Source: Ovoidimarina sp050299695
GTDB taxonomy: Bacteria; Pseudomonadota; Alphaproteobacteria; Rhodobacterales; Rhodobacteraceae
Direction of reading: 5' to 3'
NCBI GenBank assembly: GCA_050299695.1
Contig: JBNKWI010000001.1
Span: 68,781-132,780, forward strand
Length of the DNA stretch: 64,000 nt
The notes under the pieces are model-generated. The model worked only from the letters and a program-made list of their open reading frames with translations. It was not told the origin of the DNA and ran no database searches. The position numbers were made by a program, and so were the translations under genes. Position 1 is the stretch's first letter. Each line of letters opens with the position of its first letter. Below, one piece after another: positions 45,785 through 55,706 of the stretch.

Positions 45785-46651
45785 ATGAAGATCCGAGACA
45801 TGAACCGCGACTGGATTGCCACCGCCCGGACCCTGAACCAGGCGCTGCCCTATCTGCAGCGCTATGACGGCGCGACGGTGGTCATCAAGCTGGGCGGTCA
45901 CGCCATGGGGAGCGAGGAGGGCCTTCACAGCTTCGCCCGCGACGTGGCGCTGATGCAGCAGGTGGGGGTGAACCCGGTCGTGGTGCATGGGGGCGGCCCG
46001 CAGATCAACGAGATGCTGGCGAAGCTCGACATCCAATCCGAGTTCGTGCGCGGCAAGCGGGTGACCGACGCGGCGACGGTCGAGGTGGTCGAGATGGTGC
46101 TTTCGGGCCGGGTGAACAAGGCCATCGTGCAGGCGATCAACGCCGCGGGCGGCCGCGCGATCGGGCTGTCGGGCAAGGACGCGAACCTGATGGTCTGCGA
46201 GCCGACCGATCCGGAGCTGGGCTTCGTCGGCACGCCGGTGGCGTTCAACCCCGATTTCCTGCGCTCGCTCCATGCCGCCGAGATCATCCCGGTGATCGCG
46301 CCGATCGGCGCGGGCCGGAACGGCGAGACCTTCAACGTGAACGGCGACACCGCGGCGGGGGCCATCGCGGCGAGCCTGAAGGCGGACCGGCTGCTGCTCC
46401 TGACCGACGTGGCGGGGGTGAAGAATGCCGAGGGCGAGGTTCTGACCGAGCTGACGCCCGGGCAGATCCGGGCGATGATCGCGGACGGGACCGTCGCGGG
46501 CGGGATGATCCCGAAGACCGAGACCGCGCTCGACGCCATCGAGTTCGGCGTCCGGGCGGTGGTGATCCTGGACGGCCGCGCGCCCAATGCCTGCCTTCTG
46601 GAGCTCTATACCGAGCACGGGGCGGGCAGCCTGATCCGCACGCCGCGGTGA
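45785..46651 (+). CDS. argB: Acetylglutamate kinase
   Basis: A 288-residue enzyme of arginine biosynthesis that phosphorylates N-acetylglutamate. Hallmarks: VVIKLGGHAMG, VVVHGGGPQI, a KRVTDAATVEVVEMVLSG regulatory stretch, NVNGDTAAGAIA and GTVAGGMIPKTE. ATG 45785 (or 45800, MNRDWI). Its stop overlaps the GTG start of the next gene. Confidence 0.95.
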   Translation: MKIRDMNRDWIATARTLNQALPYLQRYDGATVVIKLGGHAMGSEEGLHSFARDVALMQQVGVNPVVVHGGGPQINEMLAKLDIQSEFVRGKRVTDAATVEVVEMVLSGRVNKAIVQAINAAGGRAIGLSGKDANLMVCEPTDPELGFVGTPVAFNPDFLRSLHAAEIIPVIAPIGAGRNGETFNVNGDTAAGAIAASLKADRLLLLTDVAGVKNAEGEVLTELTPGQIRAMIADGTVAGGMIPKTETALDAIEFGVRAVVILDGRAPNACLLELYTEHGAGSLIRTPR

Positions 46652-47298
46652 CCTACGGGGCGGTCGCGGAGCGCGCCGCCCGGGCGCATCTGGAGCTGTT
46701 CGGCGGGTTCCATCCCGGCCCGGAGCACGGCCTGCCGGAGGATATCGGCACGCTCCTGCTGCTCGGACCCGGCGAACCGGGCTTCTGGGCGCATGTCGGG
46801 GCGGAGCCCGAGTTCAACGACGGCGCGCGCGACGCGATGGACCGCTGGTCGGCGCGGGTGATCGGCGCTCTGGCGGAGGAGCTGGGCGGCCGGGCGTTCT
46901 TTCCCTTCGGCGGGCCGCCCTGGCACCCGTTCATCGCCTGGGCGCGGGCGAGCGGCCATGCCTGGGCCTCGGAGGTGGGGATCCTGGTGCATGACCGCGC
47001 CGGGCTGATGGTGTCCTACCGGGGCGCGCTGGGGCTTGCGGGGCGGCTCGCGCTGCCGCCCGCCGGCACCCGGCCCTGCGACAGCTGCGCCGGGAAGCCC
47101 TGCCGCCGCGCCTGCCCGGTGGCGGCGCTCGTGCCGGAGGGCTACGACGTGCCCGCCTGCAAGGCGCATATCTCGGTGCCGGCGGGGCGGGACTGCATGG
47201 ACGCGGGTTGTCTGGTGCGACGCGCCTGTCCGGTGAGCCAAGGGTACGGGCGCGATCCGGCGCAATCGGCCTATCACATGGGGTATTTCCTGGCATGA
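46648..47298 (+). CDS. Fe-S cysteine-motif protein of unknown function (QueG/ferredoxin-like)
   Basis: A 216-residue protein with GTG start overlapping the argB stop (GTGA). The C-terminal third carries two cysteine sets: PCDSCAGKPCRRACPVAAL (CxxCxxxxCxxxCP) and CMDAGCLVRRACPVSQGY, which suggest iron-sulfur clusters as in QueG-like reductases. No membrane segment. It is coupled to argB and to the phosphatase downstream. Function unknown. Confidence 0.8.
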   Translation: MTYGAVAERAARAHLELFGGFHPGPEHGLPEDIGTLLLLGPGEPGFWAHVGAEPEFNDGARDAMDRWSARVIGALAEELGGRAFFPFGGPPWHPFIAWARASGHAWASEVGILVHDRAGLMVSYRGALGLAGRLALPPAGTRPCDSCAGKPCRRACPVAALVPEGYDVPACKAHISVPAGRDCMDAGCLVRRACPVSQGYGRDPAQSAYHMGYFLA

Positions 47299-47813
47299 GC
47301 CTGACGCTGATCCTGACCCGTCATGCGAAATCGAGCTGGTCGGACCCGCTGGAGGCGGATTTCGACCGGCCGCTGAACGCGCGCGGGGAGGCCTCGGCGG
47401 CGGCGATCGGGCGCTGGCTGGCGGCGCAGGGATACCTGCCGGGCGAAGTGGTGCTCTCGGGCGCGCGGCGGACCGAGGAGACCTGGGCCGGGATCGCGCG
47501 CGCGCTGCCAGAGGCGGTGCCGATGCGTGCCGACCGGGCGCTCTACCACGCCGCGGCGCCGGCGGTGCTGGGCGTGCTGCAGCGCGCGACGGCGCCGGTG
47601 ACGATGCTGATCGGGCACAATCCCGGCATCGGCGATTTCGCAAGCCGGATCCTGCGCGAGCGTCCGGACCATCCGCGCTACGGCGACTACCCGACCGGCG
47701 CGACGGCGGTGATTCGGTTCGACGCCGGGAGCTGGCGCGAGATCGGCTGGGGTCAGGGTTGGCTCGTGGAATTCACGGTGCCGCGGGAGCTTATCGACCC
47801 CGACTCCGAATAG
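47295..47813 (+). CDS. SixA-like histidine phosphatase
   Basis: A 172-residue phosphatase of the histidine phosphatase superfamily with the catalytic TRHAKSSW (RH at residues 9-10) and the second histidine in VTMLIGHNPGIGDFA. Resembles SixA, a phosphohistidine phosphatase acting on phosphorelay proteins; its target here is unknown. ATG 47295 overlaps the upstream stop (ATGA). Confidence 0.85.
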   Translation: MSLTLILTRHAKSSWSDPLEADFDRPLNARGEASAAAIGRWLAAQGYLPGEVVLSGARRTEETWAGIARALPEAVPMRADRALYHAAAPAVLGVLQRATAPVTMLIGHNPGIGDFASRILRERPDHPRYGDYPTGATAVIRFDAGSWREIGWGQGWLVEFTVPRELIDPDSE

Positions 47814-47865
47814 GGCGTCCGGAAGCACGAAGCCGGGCGGAGCGCGCCGCAACGCGACCATCAAG

Positions 47866-48079
47866 CGCGGAGCCGGGCGGGCGCCTGCCCGTGGGATGGC
47901 GCTGCGACGGCTGTGCGGGGCGCTTTATGGTGCCAAGTCCCTCCGACCTCGAAGGTCCGTGCGAACATCGACAGAGCGCCAGACCGCCGGGACGGTGTCG
48001 CCAATGGTCGCTCGGACCAGTGGCGCAACCATTGGCAACCGCTCGCCCGGCGGCCCAGCGGGCCTTGTTCCGGGCGGGG
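47866..48079 (+). repeat. Dispersed terminal-inverted-repeat element, copy C (with an internal palindrome)
   Basis: About 214 bp; left end CGCGGAGCCGGGCGGGCGCC, core GCGCTTTATGGTGCCAAG, tail TTGTTCCGGGCGGGG as in the other copies. In the right arm, where others read GACGGGCAGGCGCTCGC, a segment with the palindrome GCCAATGGT...ACCATTGGC (48000-48036) is inserted. It lies in the convergent gap between the SixA-like gene and the bzt operon; the remaining parts of that 345-base gap show nothing else. Confidence 0.83.
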
Positions 48080-48158
48080 TCGATGCACAGCAGTTGCAAG
48101 GCGCCGGTCGTGCAGGGGGGGCGCGGAGGTCCCGGGGCGAGCCCGGGACGGCGTGGGG

Positions 48159-48944
<786 letters not shown>

Positions 48945-48955
48945 ACTTGGACTCC

Positions 48956-50257
48956 TTAGCGATGATCGGTTCTGAGCTTCTTCTCGAGATATTGCGAGTA
49001 GCGCGACATCGAGAAGCAGCAGATGAAGAACAGGAGCCCGATGAAGACGAAGAGCTCCCAGTAGATGCCGTTCCAGTCGGTGGTGGCCCGGATCGAGTTC
49101 GAAAGACCGATCGGGTCGAGGAGACCGATGAAGACGACGAGCGTGGTATCCTTGAAGAGGCCGATGAAGGTGTTGACGATCCCGGGGATCGAGATCTTCA
49201 GGGCCTGCGGCAGCACCACGAAGCGCATCGACTGCCAGTAGTCGAGGCCGAGCGAATCGGCGCCCTCGTACTGGCCGCGCGGCAGGGCGGCGAGGCCGCC
49301 GCGGATCACCTCGGCTATATAGGCCGAGGAGAACAGGGTCACCATGATGACGACGCGCAGGAGGATGTCGAAGCTGGTGCCCGGCGGCAGGAAGTAGGCG
49401 AGCAGGAGCGAGGCGGTGAACAGCCACACGATCAGCGGCACGCCGCGGATCACCTCGATGAAGATCACGCTGAACTTGTTGATGATGAAGAGATCGGACT
49501 GGCGGCCGAGCGCCAGCACGATGCCGAGGGGCAAGGACAGCATGATCCCCGACATGCCGAGCACGAAGGAGAGCATGAAGCCGCCGAAGGATTTCGACGG
49601 GACGTACTCGATGCCGATCGGAAGATGCGTGCCGAGCCAGGAGGCGAGAGGCCCGCAGAGGAACAGCCAGTAGAGGATCGGCAGGAGGATCGCGCCGATG
49701 AGCGCGGCCAGTTCGCCGACGGTGTCCTCGCCGAACGCGAGCACCGCCCACCCGAGCACGAAGCCGAGCGCCACCAGGATCGGCCCCCAGATCGTCCCGC
49801 CCCAGAGCAGCCAGAACACCACGAAGGGCGCGGCGGCGGTGAGCCACAGCATCCTGCGCGGCAGCCCGCTGAACAGGATCGGCGCCACGGCGGCGAGGAA
49901 CAGCACGAGGCCCAGAACCACGCGCCAGTAGGATTCGGGCGGGTAGAAGCCGAACAGCAGCTGCTGCCAGCGCGAGGCGATCACCGCCCAGCAGGCGACA
50001 TCGGCGCCGCCGAGTTGGGTGTCGCGGATCTCGCGGCACTGGGTGAGCGACGAGGCGTCCCAGATCCCGCCGAAGATCCAGGGCAGGACGCCCGAGAGCA
50101 CGTTGTAGATGACGTAGAGCGACACCAGGGTCAGGATCGTGTTCAGCCAGCCGGAGAACAGGTTGTCGCGGGCCCATTTGATCGGGCCGGATTGCAGCGC
50201 GGGCGGGTCCTGCGCGGGCAGCATGGCGTCGCGGACATAGGAGACGGTCTGGGTCAT
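48956..50257 (-). CDS. bztC: General amino acid ABC transporter permease (BztC/AapM)
   Basis: A 433-residue permease with about eight or more hydrophobic segments and the binding-protein-dependent transport domain at the C-terminal part (EVIRGVPLIVWLF, EVIRGGLAALPRGQYEGADSLGL, the EAA loop). The length matches R. capsulatus BztC. An 11-base gap separates it from bztD, a 1-base gap from bztB. Confidence 0.93.
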   Translation of the reverse strand: MTQTVSYVRDAMLPAQDPPALQSGPIKWARDNLFSGWLNTILTLVSLYVIYNVLSGVLPWIFGGIWDASSLTQCREIRDTQLGGADVACWAVIASRWQQLLFGFYPPESYWRVVLGLVLFLAAVAPILFSGLPRRMLWLTAAAPFVVFWLLWGGTIWGPILVALGFVLGWAVLAFGEDTVGELAALIGAILLPILYWLFLCGPLASWLGTHLPIGIEYVPSKSFGGFMLSFVLGMSGIMLSLPLGIVLALGRQSDLFIINKFSVIFIEVIRGVPLIVWLFTASLLLAYFLPPGTSFDILLRVVIMVTLFSSAYIAEVIRGGLAALPRGQYEGADSLGLDYWQSMRFVVLPQALKISIPGIVNTFIGLFKDTTLVVFIGLLDPIGLSNSIRATTDWNGIYWELFVFIGLLFFICCFSMSRYSQYLEKKLRTDHR

Positions 50258-50258
50258 C

Positions 50259-51539
50259 TCAGCGCTCCTTCAGCTTGACGGCGTTGTTGTAGAGGTTCAT
50301 CGCACCGGCGATGATCAGCGACGTCACCAGGTAGAACAGGCCCAGGAGCAGCATGCATTCGAGCTCGCGCCCGGTCTGGTTCAGGGTGATGCCGCCCAGG
50401 GTCGAACGCACGTCCATGTAGCCCACCGCGATGGCGAGGGACGAGTTCTTGGTCAGGTTCAGGTATTGCGAGATCAGGGGCGGGATGATGACCCTGAGCG
50501 CCTGCGGCAGGATGACGAGCTTCATGGTGCGCGACGGGCGGATGCCCAGCGCGAAGGCTGCCTCGGTCTGACCCTTGGAGATCGCGAGGATGCCGCCCCG
50601 GACGATCTCGGCGGTGAAGGCGCCGGTATAGAGCGAGAGCGCCAGCCAGAGCGCGATCAGCGAGTTCCGCATGTGGATCCCGCCGTCGAAGTTGAAGCCC
50701 TTGAGCTCGGGCCGCGCAAGCTGCGCGCCGAGCAGGATCATCACCGCCACGGTGGGCAGGATGATGGTTCCGGCCTGGATCAGCCCGGTCTTGGGCCTGA
50801 CGCCGGTTTCCTCCTGCGTCTTGTCGGCCCGGTGCGCGATCACCCGCGAGGCGTAGATCGAGGCGCCGAGCACGCCGAGGATCACCAGCCAGTCGAGACC
50901 GGAGCCGGTGGGCACCTTCTGCTCGGTGCCGTCCTCGGCCGTGGCGACCGGGTTGCCGCCGAGCGAGCGCGAGAACACCACGGCGGGGATGAAGACGCCG
51001 CGATTGGTGACGGCGATCGAGTCGGCGATCATCGAGGCCGAGGCGTCCTCGCCCCGGAAATCACGCGGCTGCGGCATCGATTCCGACATGATCGCCATGA
51101 TGACGATGATCCAGAGCAGCACGGGGACGTTGCGGAAGCCCTCGACATAGACGGTCATCAGCCGCGCGACGATCCAGTTGTTCGACAGCCGGAGAACGCC
51201 CGCGATCACGCCGAGGATTGTTGCGAGGGTGCAGCCCAGGAAGGCCACCAGGAGCGTGTTGAGGATGCCGACGAGTACGGCGCGGGCGTGGGTGCTGGAG
51301 GAGGAATACTCGACCAACTGCTGGTTGATGTCATAGCCCGACCGGCTCCAGAGAAAGCCGAAATCGAAATCCTTGCCGAGCGCGGCGAGGTTCTCGACCG
51401 TGTTGTGCGCCAGCCAGTAGAGCCCCGCCATGATCAGGATGAACGCGATCACCTGGATGGTGAGCGAGCGGTATCGGGTATCGTAGATAAGCTGGCTGAT
51501 CCGGAACGGTTCGCCCGGTTGTTCGGAAATCGTCGTCAT
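50259..51539 (-). CDS. bztB: General amino acid ABC transporter permease (BztB/AapQ)
   Basis: A 426-residue permease paired with BztC. It carries the same domain layout (YVEGFRNVPVLLWII, EIVRGGILAISKGQTEAAFALG). The membrane core is extended by large loops as typical for this family. A stem-loop in the 144-base gap upstream separates it from bztA. Confidence 0.93.
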   Translation of the reverse strand: MTTISEQPGEPFRISQLIYDTRYRSLTIQVIAFILIMAGLYWLAHNTVENLAALGKDFDFGFLWSRSGYDINQQLVEYSSSSTHARAVLVGILNTLLVAFLGCTLATILGVIAGVLRLSNNWIVARLMTVYVEGFRNVPVLLWIIVIMAIMSESMPQPRDFRGEDASASMIADSIAVTNRGVFIPAVVFSRSLGGNPVATAEDGTEQKVPTGSGLDWLVILGVLGASIYASRVIAHRADKTQEETGVRPKTGLIQAGTIILPTVAVMILLGAQLARPELKGFNFDGGIHMRNSLIALWLALSLYTGAFTAEIVRGGILAISKGQTEAAFALGIRPSRTMKLVILPQALRVIIPPLISQYLNLTKNSSLAIAVGYMDVRSTLGGITLNQTGRELECMLLLGLFYLVTSLIIAGAMNLYNNAVKLKER

Positions 51540-51641
51540 GTGTAGCGCTCCCTGTACGCCCCGGACCTTCCTTCCGCGCGGCTCTTGTGGCCGCCTGTTC
51601 CTGTCCGGGTTCGATGAGCTGGTTGTGCTGTTCCAAAGCGA

Positions 51642-51672
51642 GAGGGGCGCCGGCTTTCGGCCAGCGCCCCTC
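51642..51672 (-). terminator. Intercistronic stem-loop between bztA and bztB
   Basis: GAGGGGCGC and GCGCCCCTC form a 9-bp stem with a 13-base loop, starting 12 bases after bztA. Such a structure is common where binding-protein mRNA must exceed permease mRNA: partial termination or protection of the upstream message. Confidence 0.65.
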
Positions 51673-51683
51673 CCTTGCAGGTC

Positions 51684-52700
51684 TTACCGGAACGGCGGCG
51701 AGTACAGCAGTCCGCCGTCGGTCCATTGCGCGTTCAGGCCGCGCGCGAGGCCGATCGGGGTGTTCTCCCCGATGTTCTTCTCGAACACCTCGCCGTAGTT
51801 GCCGACCGATTTGATGATGTTCTTGGCCCAGGCCGCGTCGAGGCCGAACATCGCGCCGAGATCGCCCTCGGTGCCGAGGAGACGGTTGATCTCGGGGTTG
51901 TCGGTGCCCTTGGAGAGCTCGTCGACATTGGCCGAGGTCACGCCGTATTCCTCCGCCGCGATCATCGCGAAGAGCGACCAGCGGACGATGTCGCCCCATT
52001 CGTTGTCGCCGTGACGCACGAGCGGGCCGAGCGGCTCCTTGGAGATGATCTCGGGCAGGATCACGTGGTCGCCCGGGTTCTCGAACGAGGCGCGGGTGGC
52101 CGCGAGGCCGGAAGCGTCGGTGGTGTAGACGTCGCAGGCGCCGGCCAGGTATTGCTGCTGGGCTTCGGCGTTGGTCTCGATCGGCACCGGCTCGTAGCTG
52201 ATGTTGTTGATGCGGAAGAAGTCCGCGAGGTTCAGCTCGGTCGTGGTGCCGGTCTGGATGCAGACGGTGGCGCCGTCGAGATCCTTGGCCGAAGTGACGC
52301 CGAGCGATTTCGGCACCATGAAGCCCTGGCCGTCATAGTAGTTCACGCCGGTGAACTCGAATTTCAGGTCGACGTCGCGCGAGAAGGTCCAGGTCGTGTT
52401 CCGGGCCAGCATGTCGACCTCGCCCGAGGCGAGCGCGGTGAAGCGGGTCTGCGTGGAGAGCGGCACGAACTCGACCTTGGTCGGGTCGCCCAGGACCGCG
52501 GCCGCGACGGCGCGGCAGAGATCCACGTCGAAGCCTTCCCAGGTGCCGCTCGCGTCCGGCGCGGCGAATCCCACCAGGCCGGTGGAGACGCCGCAGGTCA
52601 GGCTGCCGCGCGCCTTCACGTCTTCCAGCGTCGTGGCCGACGCGGCACCGGCGGCGAGAAGCGCCACGGTGGCTGCGCCGAGAAGTACGGATTTTTTCAT
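51684..52700 (-). CDS. bztA: General amino acid ABC transporter periplasmic binding protein (BztA/AapJ)
   Basis: A 338-residue binding protein with a signal peptide (residues 1-22, ending GAASA) and the family 3 solute-binding fold: TLEDVKARGSLTCGVSTGLVGFAAPDASGTWEGFDVDLCRAVAAA, with the Glu/Asp/Asn/Gln-type ligand arginine region nearby. First gene of the operon. Confidence 0.95.
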   Translation of the reverse strand: MKKSVLLGAATVALLAAGAASATTLEDVKARGSLTCGVSTGLVGFAAPDASGTWEGFDVDLCRAVAAAVLGDPTKVEFVPLSTQTRFTALASGEVDMLARNTTWTFSRDVDLKFEFTGVNYYDGQGFMVPKSLGVTSAKDLDGATVCIQTGTTTELNLADFFRINNISYEPVPIETNAEAQQQYLAGACDVYTTDASGLAATRASFENPGDHVILPEIISKEPLGPLVRHGDNEWGDIVRWSLFAMIAAEEYGVTSANVDELSKGTDNPEINRLLGTEGDLGAMFGLDAAWAKNIIKSVGNYGEVFEKNIGENTPIGLARGLNAQWTDGGLLYSPPFR

Positions 52701-52792
52701 TGTTACCTCATCCTCTTGCCCGATGTCCCTCGGGCGGAAGTCGGTCCTCCCAGACCGGGTTTGACGACAGGGGTTCTCCCTTATCGCCGAGG

Positions 52793-52821
52793 ATACTGAT
52801 GACAGGGGTCCGGCAGGTCAA
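52793..52821 (-). promoter_or_regulatory. Sigma-70-type promoter of the bzt operon
   Basis: On the minus strand TTGACC (52816-52821), a 17-base spacer, then CAGTAT (52793-52798). It lies about 95 bases before the bztA start. No operator was recognised in the leader. Confidence 0.5.
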
Positions 52822-52889
52822 GGCCGAGCGCCCAATTTCAGGGCAAATGGGGGCAGAACCCCTGCTCTATTTCGGGCAGTCGCCGGGCG

Positions 52890-53609
52890 TCAGCGTAATT
52901 CGGAGGCACAAGCGAAAAACCGGGCCGCATCGAGAAAGGCCTGCCTTTTCAGTCCGTTCACGCGCAGGGCCTCGTCGTCGGCGCCCCATTGTTCGATCTG
53001 CCAGAGCTCGTCGACGCGCGCCTGCTCCCAAACGGTCGCCGGATCGGCTCCGCCGGCCGCGACGGCGAGCCCGAGCACCAGCGATCCCGGAAGCCCGACG
53101 AGATCGTGGAAACCGGCCAGTTCGAACGCGCCGAGCCGGGCGATCTCGGCCTCGAGCCGGGCGAGTCCGGCCGCGTCCTGGGGCACCGGCAACAGGCCCG
53201 GAACTGTGGTCAGCCGCACGGCGTAGCGGCGGTCCAGCCAGTCGAGCCACGGGTCCCACGCCTCGGCCTGGCGCCGGACCAGCTCCTCGGGCGCCGTGGC
53301 GCGATAGCAGAGCAGATCGGTTTCGCCATAGGCGGCGAGATGGGCGACCACCTCGGCGCGCTGCGGCATGACCTTGTCGATGGCGGAATTGGCCATGCGC
53401 GTCATCGGCATGGTCGCCGGCGCGACCTCTCCTTCCTGCGCGGCCCATTCGGCGGCCACCGCCTCGGCCAGCGCCCGTGTCGGCATCAGGAGCGGCGCCC
53501 TGCCGGGCGTCCGGACCGGCCGTCCGTCGAGCCGGACGGCGAATCCGCCCGCCTCCTCGGCCACGGCGGCCTCGGCCCAGAACCGCTTGCGGGCCCAGCC
53601 GGCGCTCAT
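52890..53609 (-). CDS. ATP12-family chaperone protein
   Basis: A 239-residue protein of the ATP12 family, which binds the alpha subunit of F1-ATPase during assembly in mitochondria; bacterial homologues are common in alphaproteobacteria. Conserved stretches: VRLDGRPVRTPGRAPLLMPTRALAEAVAAEW and DPWLDWLDRRYAVRL. ATG 53609 overlaps the upstream stop (ATGA). Confidence 0.9.
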   Translation of the reverse strand: MSAGWARKRFWAEAAVAEEAGGFAVRLDGRPVRTPGRAPLLMPTRALAEAVAAEWAAQEGEVAPATMPMTRMANSAIDKVMPQRAEVVAHLAAYGETDLLCYRATAPEELVRRQAEAWDPWLDWLDRRYAVRLTTVPGLLPVPQDAAGLARLEAEIARLGAFELAGFHDLVGLPGSLVLGLAVAAGGADPATVWEQARVDELWQIEQWGADDEALRVNGLKRQAFLDAARFFACASELR

Positions 53610-54649
53610 GCCTCCTCCGCGAAAGGGTCTTCCGGGACGTCGGCGGCATGCCAGTCGAGCATCTTCCAGGTGCGGGCCATGTGCTCCGGCAGGGGCGCGG
53701 TCAGCGTGATCCGCGCGCCGCTGACCGGGTGGGTGAAGGCCAGGTGCCGCGCGTGGAGCTGCAGCTTGCGGCTCAGCTCGCCGCCCAGCCCCGCACCCCA
53801 GCCGTCGCCCAGGTTCTCCTGGCCCGAGCCGCCATACTTGCCGTCGCCGAGGATCGGGTGGCCGAGCTCGGCCATATGCGCGCGAAGCTGGTGCGTGCGG
53901 CCCGTCACCGGCACCAGCGCGACCCAGCTCAAGCGCCCGCCCAGGCCCGAGAGCACCGCGTAATCGGTCGTCGCGCGCTTGGCGTCCGGGATGCGGTCGA
54001 CCTCGTTCGGGTGGACGCAGCGCATCTTCTCGCCCTCGCCGCCCTTGCCGTGGCCGCCCGCCTTGACGAGGCCGAAGCGGATCGTGCCCATCGCGGGCTT
54101 CGGCACGCCCGCCACCGCGGCCCAGTAGATCTTGCGGGTGTCGCGGGCCCGGAACGCCTCGGTCAGCGCCCCGGCGATCTGCCGCGTGCGGGCCAGGAGC
54201 AGCACGCCCGAGGTGTCCTTGTCGAGCCGGTGCACGAGGCGCGGCTTGTCCTCGTAGCCGAAGCGCAGCGCCTCGGCGAGCCCGTCCACGTGGCGGGTCT
54301 GCTTCGATCCTCCCTGGGTCGGCAGACCGGGCGGCTTGTTGAGCGCGATGATGTGATCGTCCTTCCAGAGGATCGCGGCGCGCATCATCGCCGCGTCCTC
54401 CTCCGCCACCGCGGCGGGCTTCGCCCTGGCGGGCGCCGGCGCGTCCGGCAGGGGCGGCACGCGGACCGCCTGGCCCTCCTCGAGCCGAGTCGAAGCCTTC
54501 ACCCTTCCGCCATCCACGCGGATCTCGCCTTTGCGGCACATCTTCTCGATGGCGCCCTGGGTCACCTGCGGGAAATGCCGGCGGAACCAGCGGTCGAGGC
54601 GCTGGTCGCCCTCGCCCGAGGCCACCTGGCGCGTCTCGACCCCGCTCAT
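53606..54649 (-). CDS. RluA-family 23S rRNA pseudouridine synthase (RluC-like)
   Basis: A 347-residue pseudouridine synthase: N-terminal S4-like domain (GDQRLDRWFRRHFP, IRVDGGRVKASTRLE), catalytic motif RLVHRLDKDTSGVLL with the active Asp, and TGRTHQLRAHM. The S4 domain and length fit RluC. ATG 54649 overlaps the crcB stop; ATP12 gene overlaps its own end. Confidence 0.92.
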   Translation of the reverse strand: MSGVETRQVASGEGDQRLDRWFRRHFPQVTQGAIEKMCRKGEIRVDGGRVKASTRLEEGQAVRVPPLPDAPAPARAKPAAVAEEDAAMMRAAILWKDDHIIALNKPPGLPTQGGSKQTRHVDGLAEALRFGYEDKPRLVHRLDKDTSGVLLLARTRQIAGALTEAFRARDTRKIYWAAVAGVPKPAMGTIRFGLVKAGGHGKGGEGEKMRCVHPNEVDRIPDAKRATTDYAVLSGLGGRLSWVALVPVTGRTHQLRAHMAELGHPILGDGKYGGSGQENLGDGWGAGLGGELSRKLQLHARHLAFTHPVSGARITLTAPLPEHMARTWKMLDWHAADVPEDPFAEEA

Positions 54650-55026
54650 GCGAAGGCCTGCCGGGCGAGCCAGAGCCCCAGCGCGATGCCCCCGAGCGAG
54701 GCCGCGACCGAGAGGCCGACATAGAGCGCGGCCTGCCCGACCGCGCCGCGTTCGTAGAGGGTCATCGCCTCGAGCGAGAAGGAGGAGAAGGTGGTGAAGC
54801 CGCCGAGGACGCCGGTCATCAGGAACGGCGCCCAATGGGTCAGGCCCCTGTTGGCGGCCACGGTGACGAAGACGCCCATCAGGAAGGAGCCGACGATGTT
54901 CACCGTGATCACGCCCAGGGGGAAGCTCTGATGCCCGAGCATGCGCACGATTCCCACGCCCACGCCGTAGCGGGCCGAGGCACCGAGCGCGCCGCCGAGG
55001 GCGACCTGGAGAAAGGTTGAAAACAT
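54646..55026 (-). CDS. crcB: Fluoride efflux channel CrcB (Fluc)
   Basis: A 126-residue four-helix membrane protein with the Fluc signature GGFTTFSSFSLE, plus GGALGASARYGVG and NIVGSFLMG. It would export fluoride as a dimer. No fluoride riboswitch was seen upstream; only 31 bases separate it from the frameshifted gene. Confidence 0.94.
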   Translation of the reverse strand: MFSTFLQVALGGALGASARYGVGVGIVRMLGHQSFPLGVITVNIVGSFLMGVFVTVAANRGLTHWAPFLMTGVLGGFTTFSSFSLEAMTLYERGAVGQAALYVGLSVAASLGGIALGLWLARQAFA

Positions 55027-55057
55027 GGCCGCGTGATGTGGCGAACCCCTCTCGATG

Positions 55058-55584
55058 TCAAGCTGAGGCGGACCGGCGGGCAATGCGGGGCCGCAGCGAC
55101 GTCAGGAATCGGGCAACCTCGCCCGGCAGGGTCCCGGCCGCGAAGTCCTGCAGGCGCGCCTCGCTCCAGCCGTCCGCCGGCGTGAGCTCCGCGAGATATC
55201 CCGCGCAGGCCGCGCGCTGCCCCGGGGACAGGTCGAGCTCCTGCGCGGCGCTCAGCAGTTCGATCAGCTGATGGACCTCGCGTAGCTGGCGGAATGCGTC
55301 GGCCATCCGCGCGCGATTTCCGGCGCACCGCGCCACTCGGCCCCGGGAAACAGCTCGGTCGTCACCCGCTGGCCCGCGCCGAGGCAATCATAGCCGATGC
55401 AGCCCGCCATTCCCTGCGCCGCCCGCCGCGCATGGATGGCGCAGCGGTTGTCGGCGCCGAGATGCCGGCAGTTGCTCCCGGCCGGCTTGTCATAGGCGAA
55501 AAGCTCGGATCGGTCGAAGGCCTGCGCGAAGCAGCAGAGGCCCGCGCAGCGCCGGCAATCGGCGCCGAGATCGGGAAGGGACAT
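55058..55584 (-). pseudogene. Cysteine-cluster (YkgJ-like) protein gene with a frameshift
   Basis: Two overlapping frames make one protein. The first (ATG 55584) gives MSLPDLGADCRRCAGLCC, CRHLGADNRCAIHARRAAQG and IGYDCLGAGQRV, then loses the frame after PEIARG and stops at 55264. The second, one base away, continues MADAFRQLREVHQLIELLSAAQ to 55058. In homologues I recall these halves are one protein. A single missing base near 55306 explains it. The second ORF could also be translated separately from its ATG at 55306. Confidence 0.7.
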
Positions 55585-55706
55585 GGTCGGGCTCCGCGCA
55601 AAAGAAAAGCGCCGGTCGGCGAAACCGGCGCGATATGGCGGGGGCCGGTGCGTCCGAACCCTGAGCCCATCATGTCAAGCCGCCACGCCCCTGTCCAGTG
55701 CCGGCG

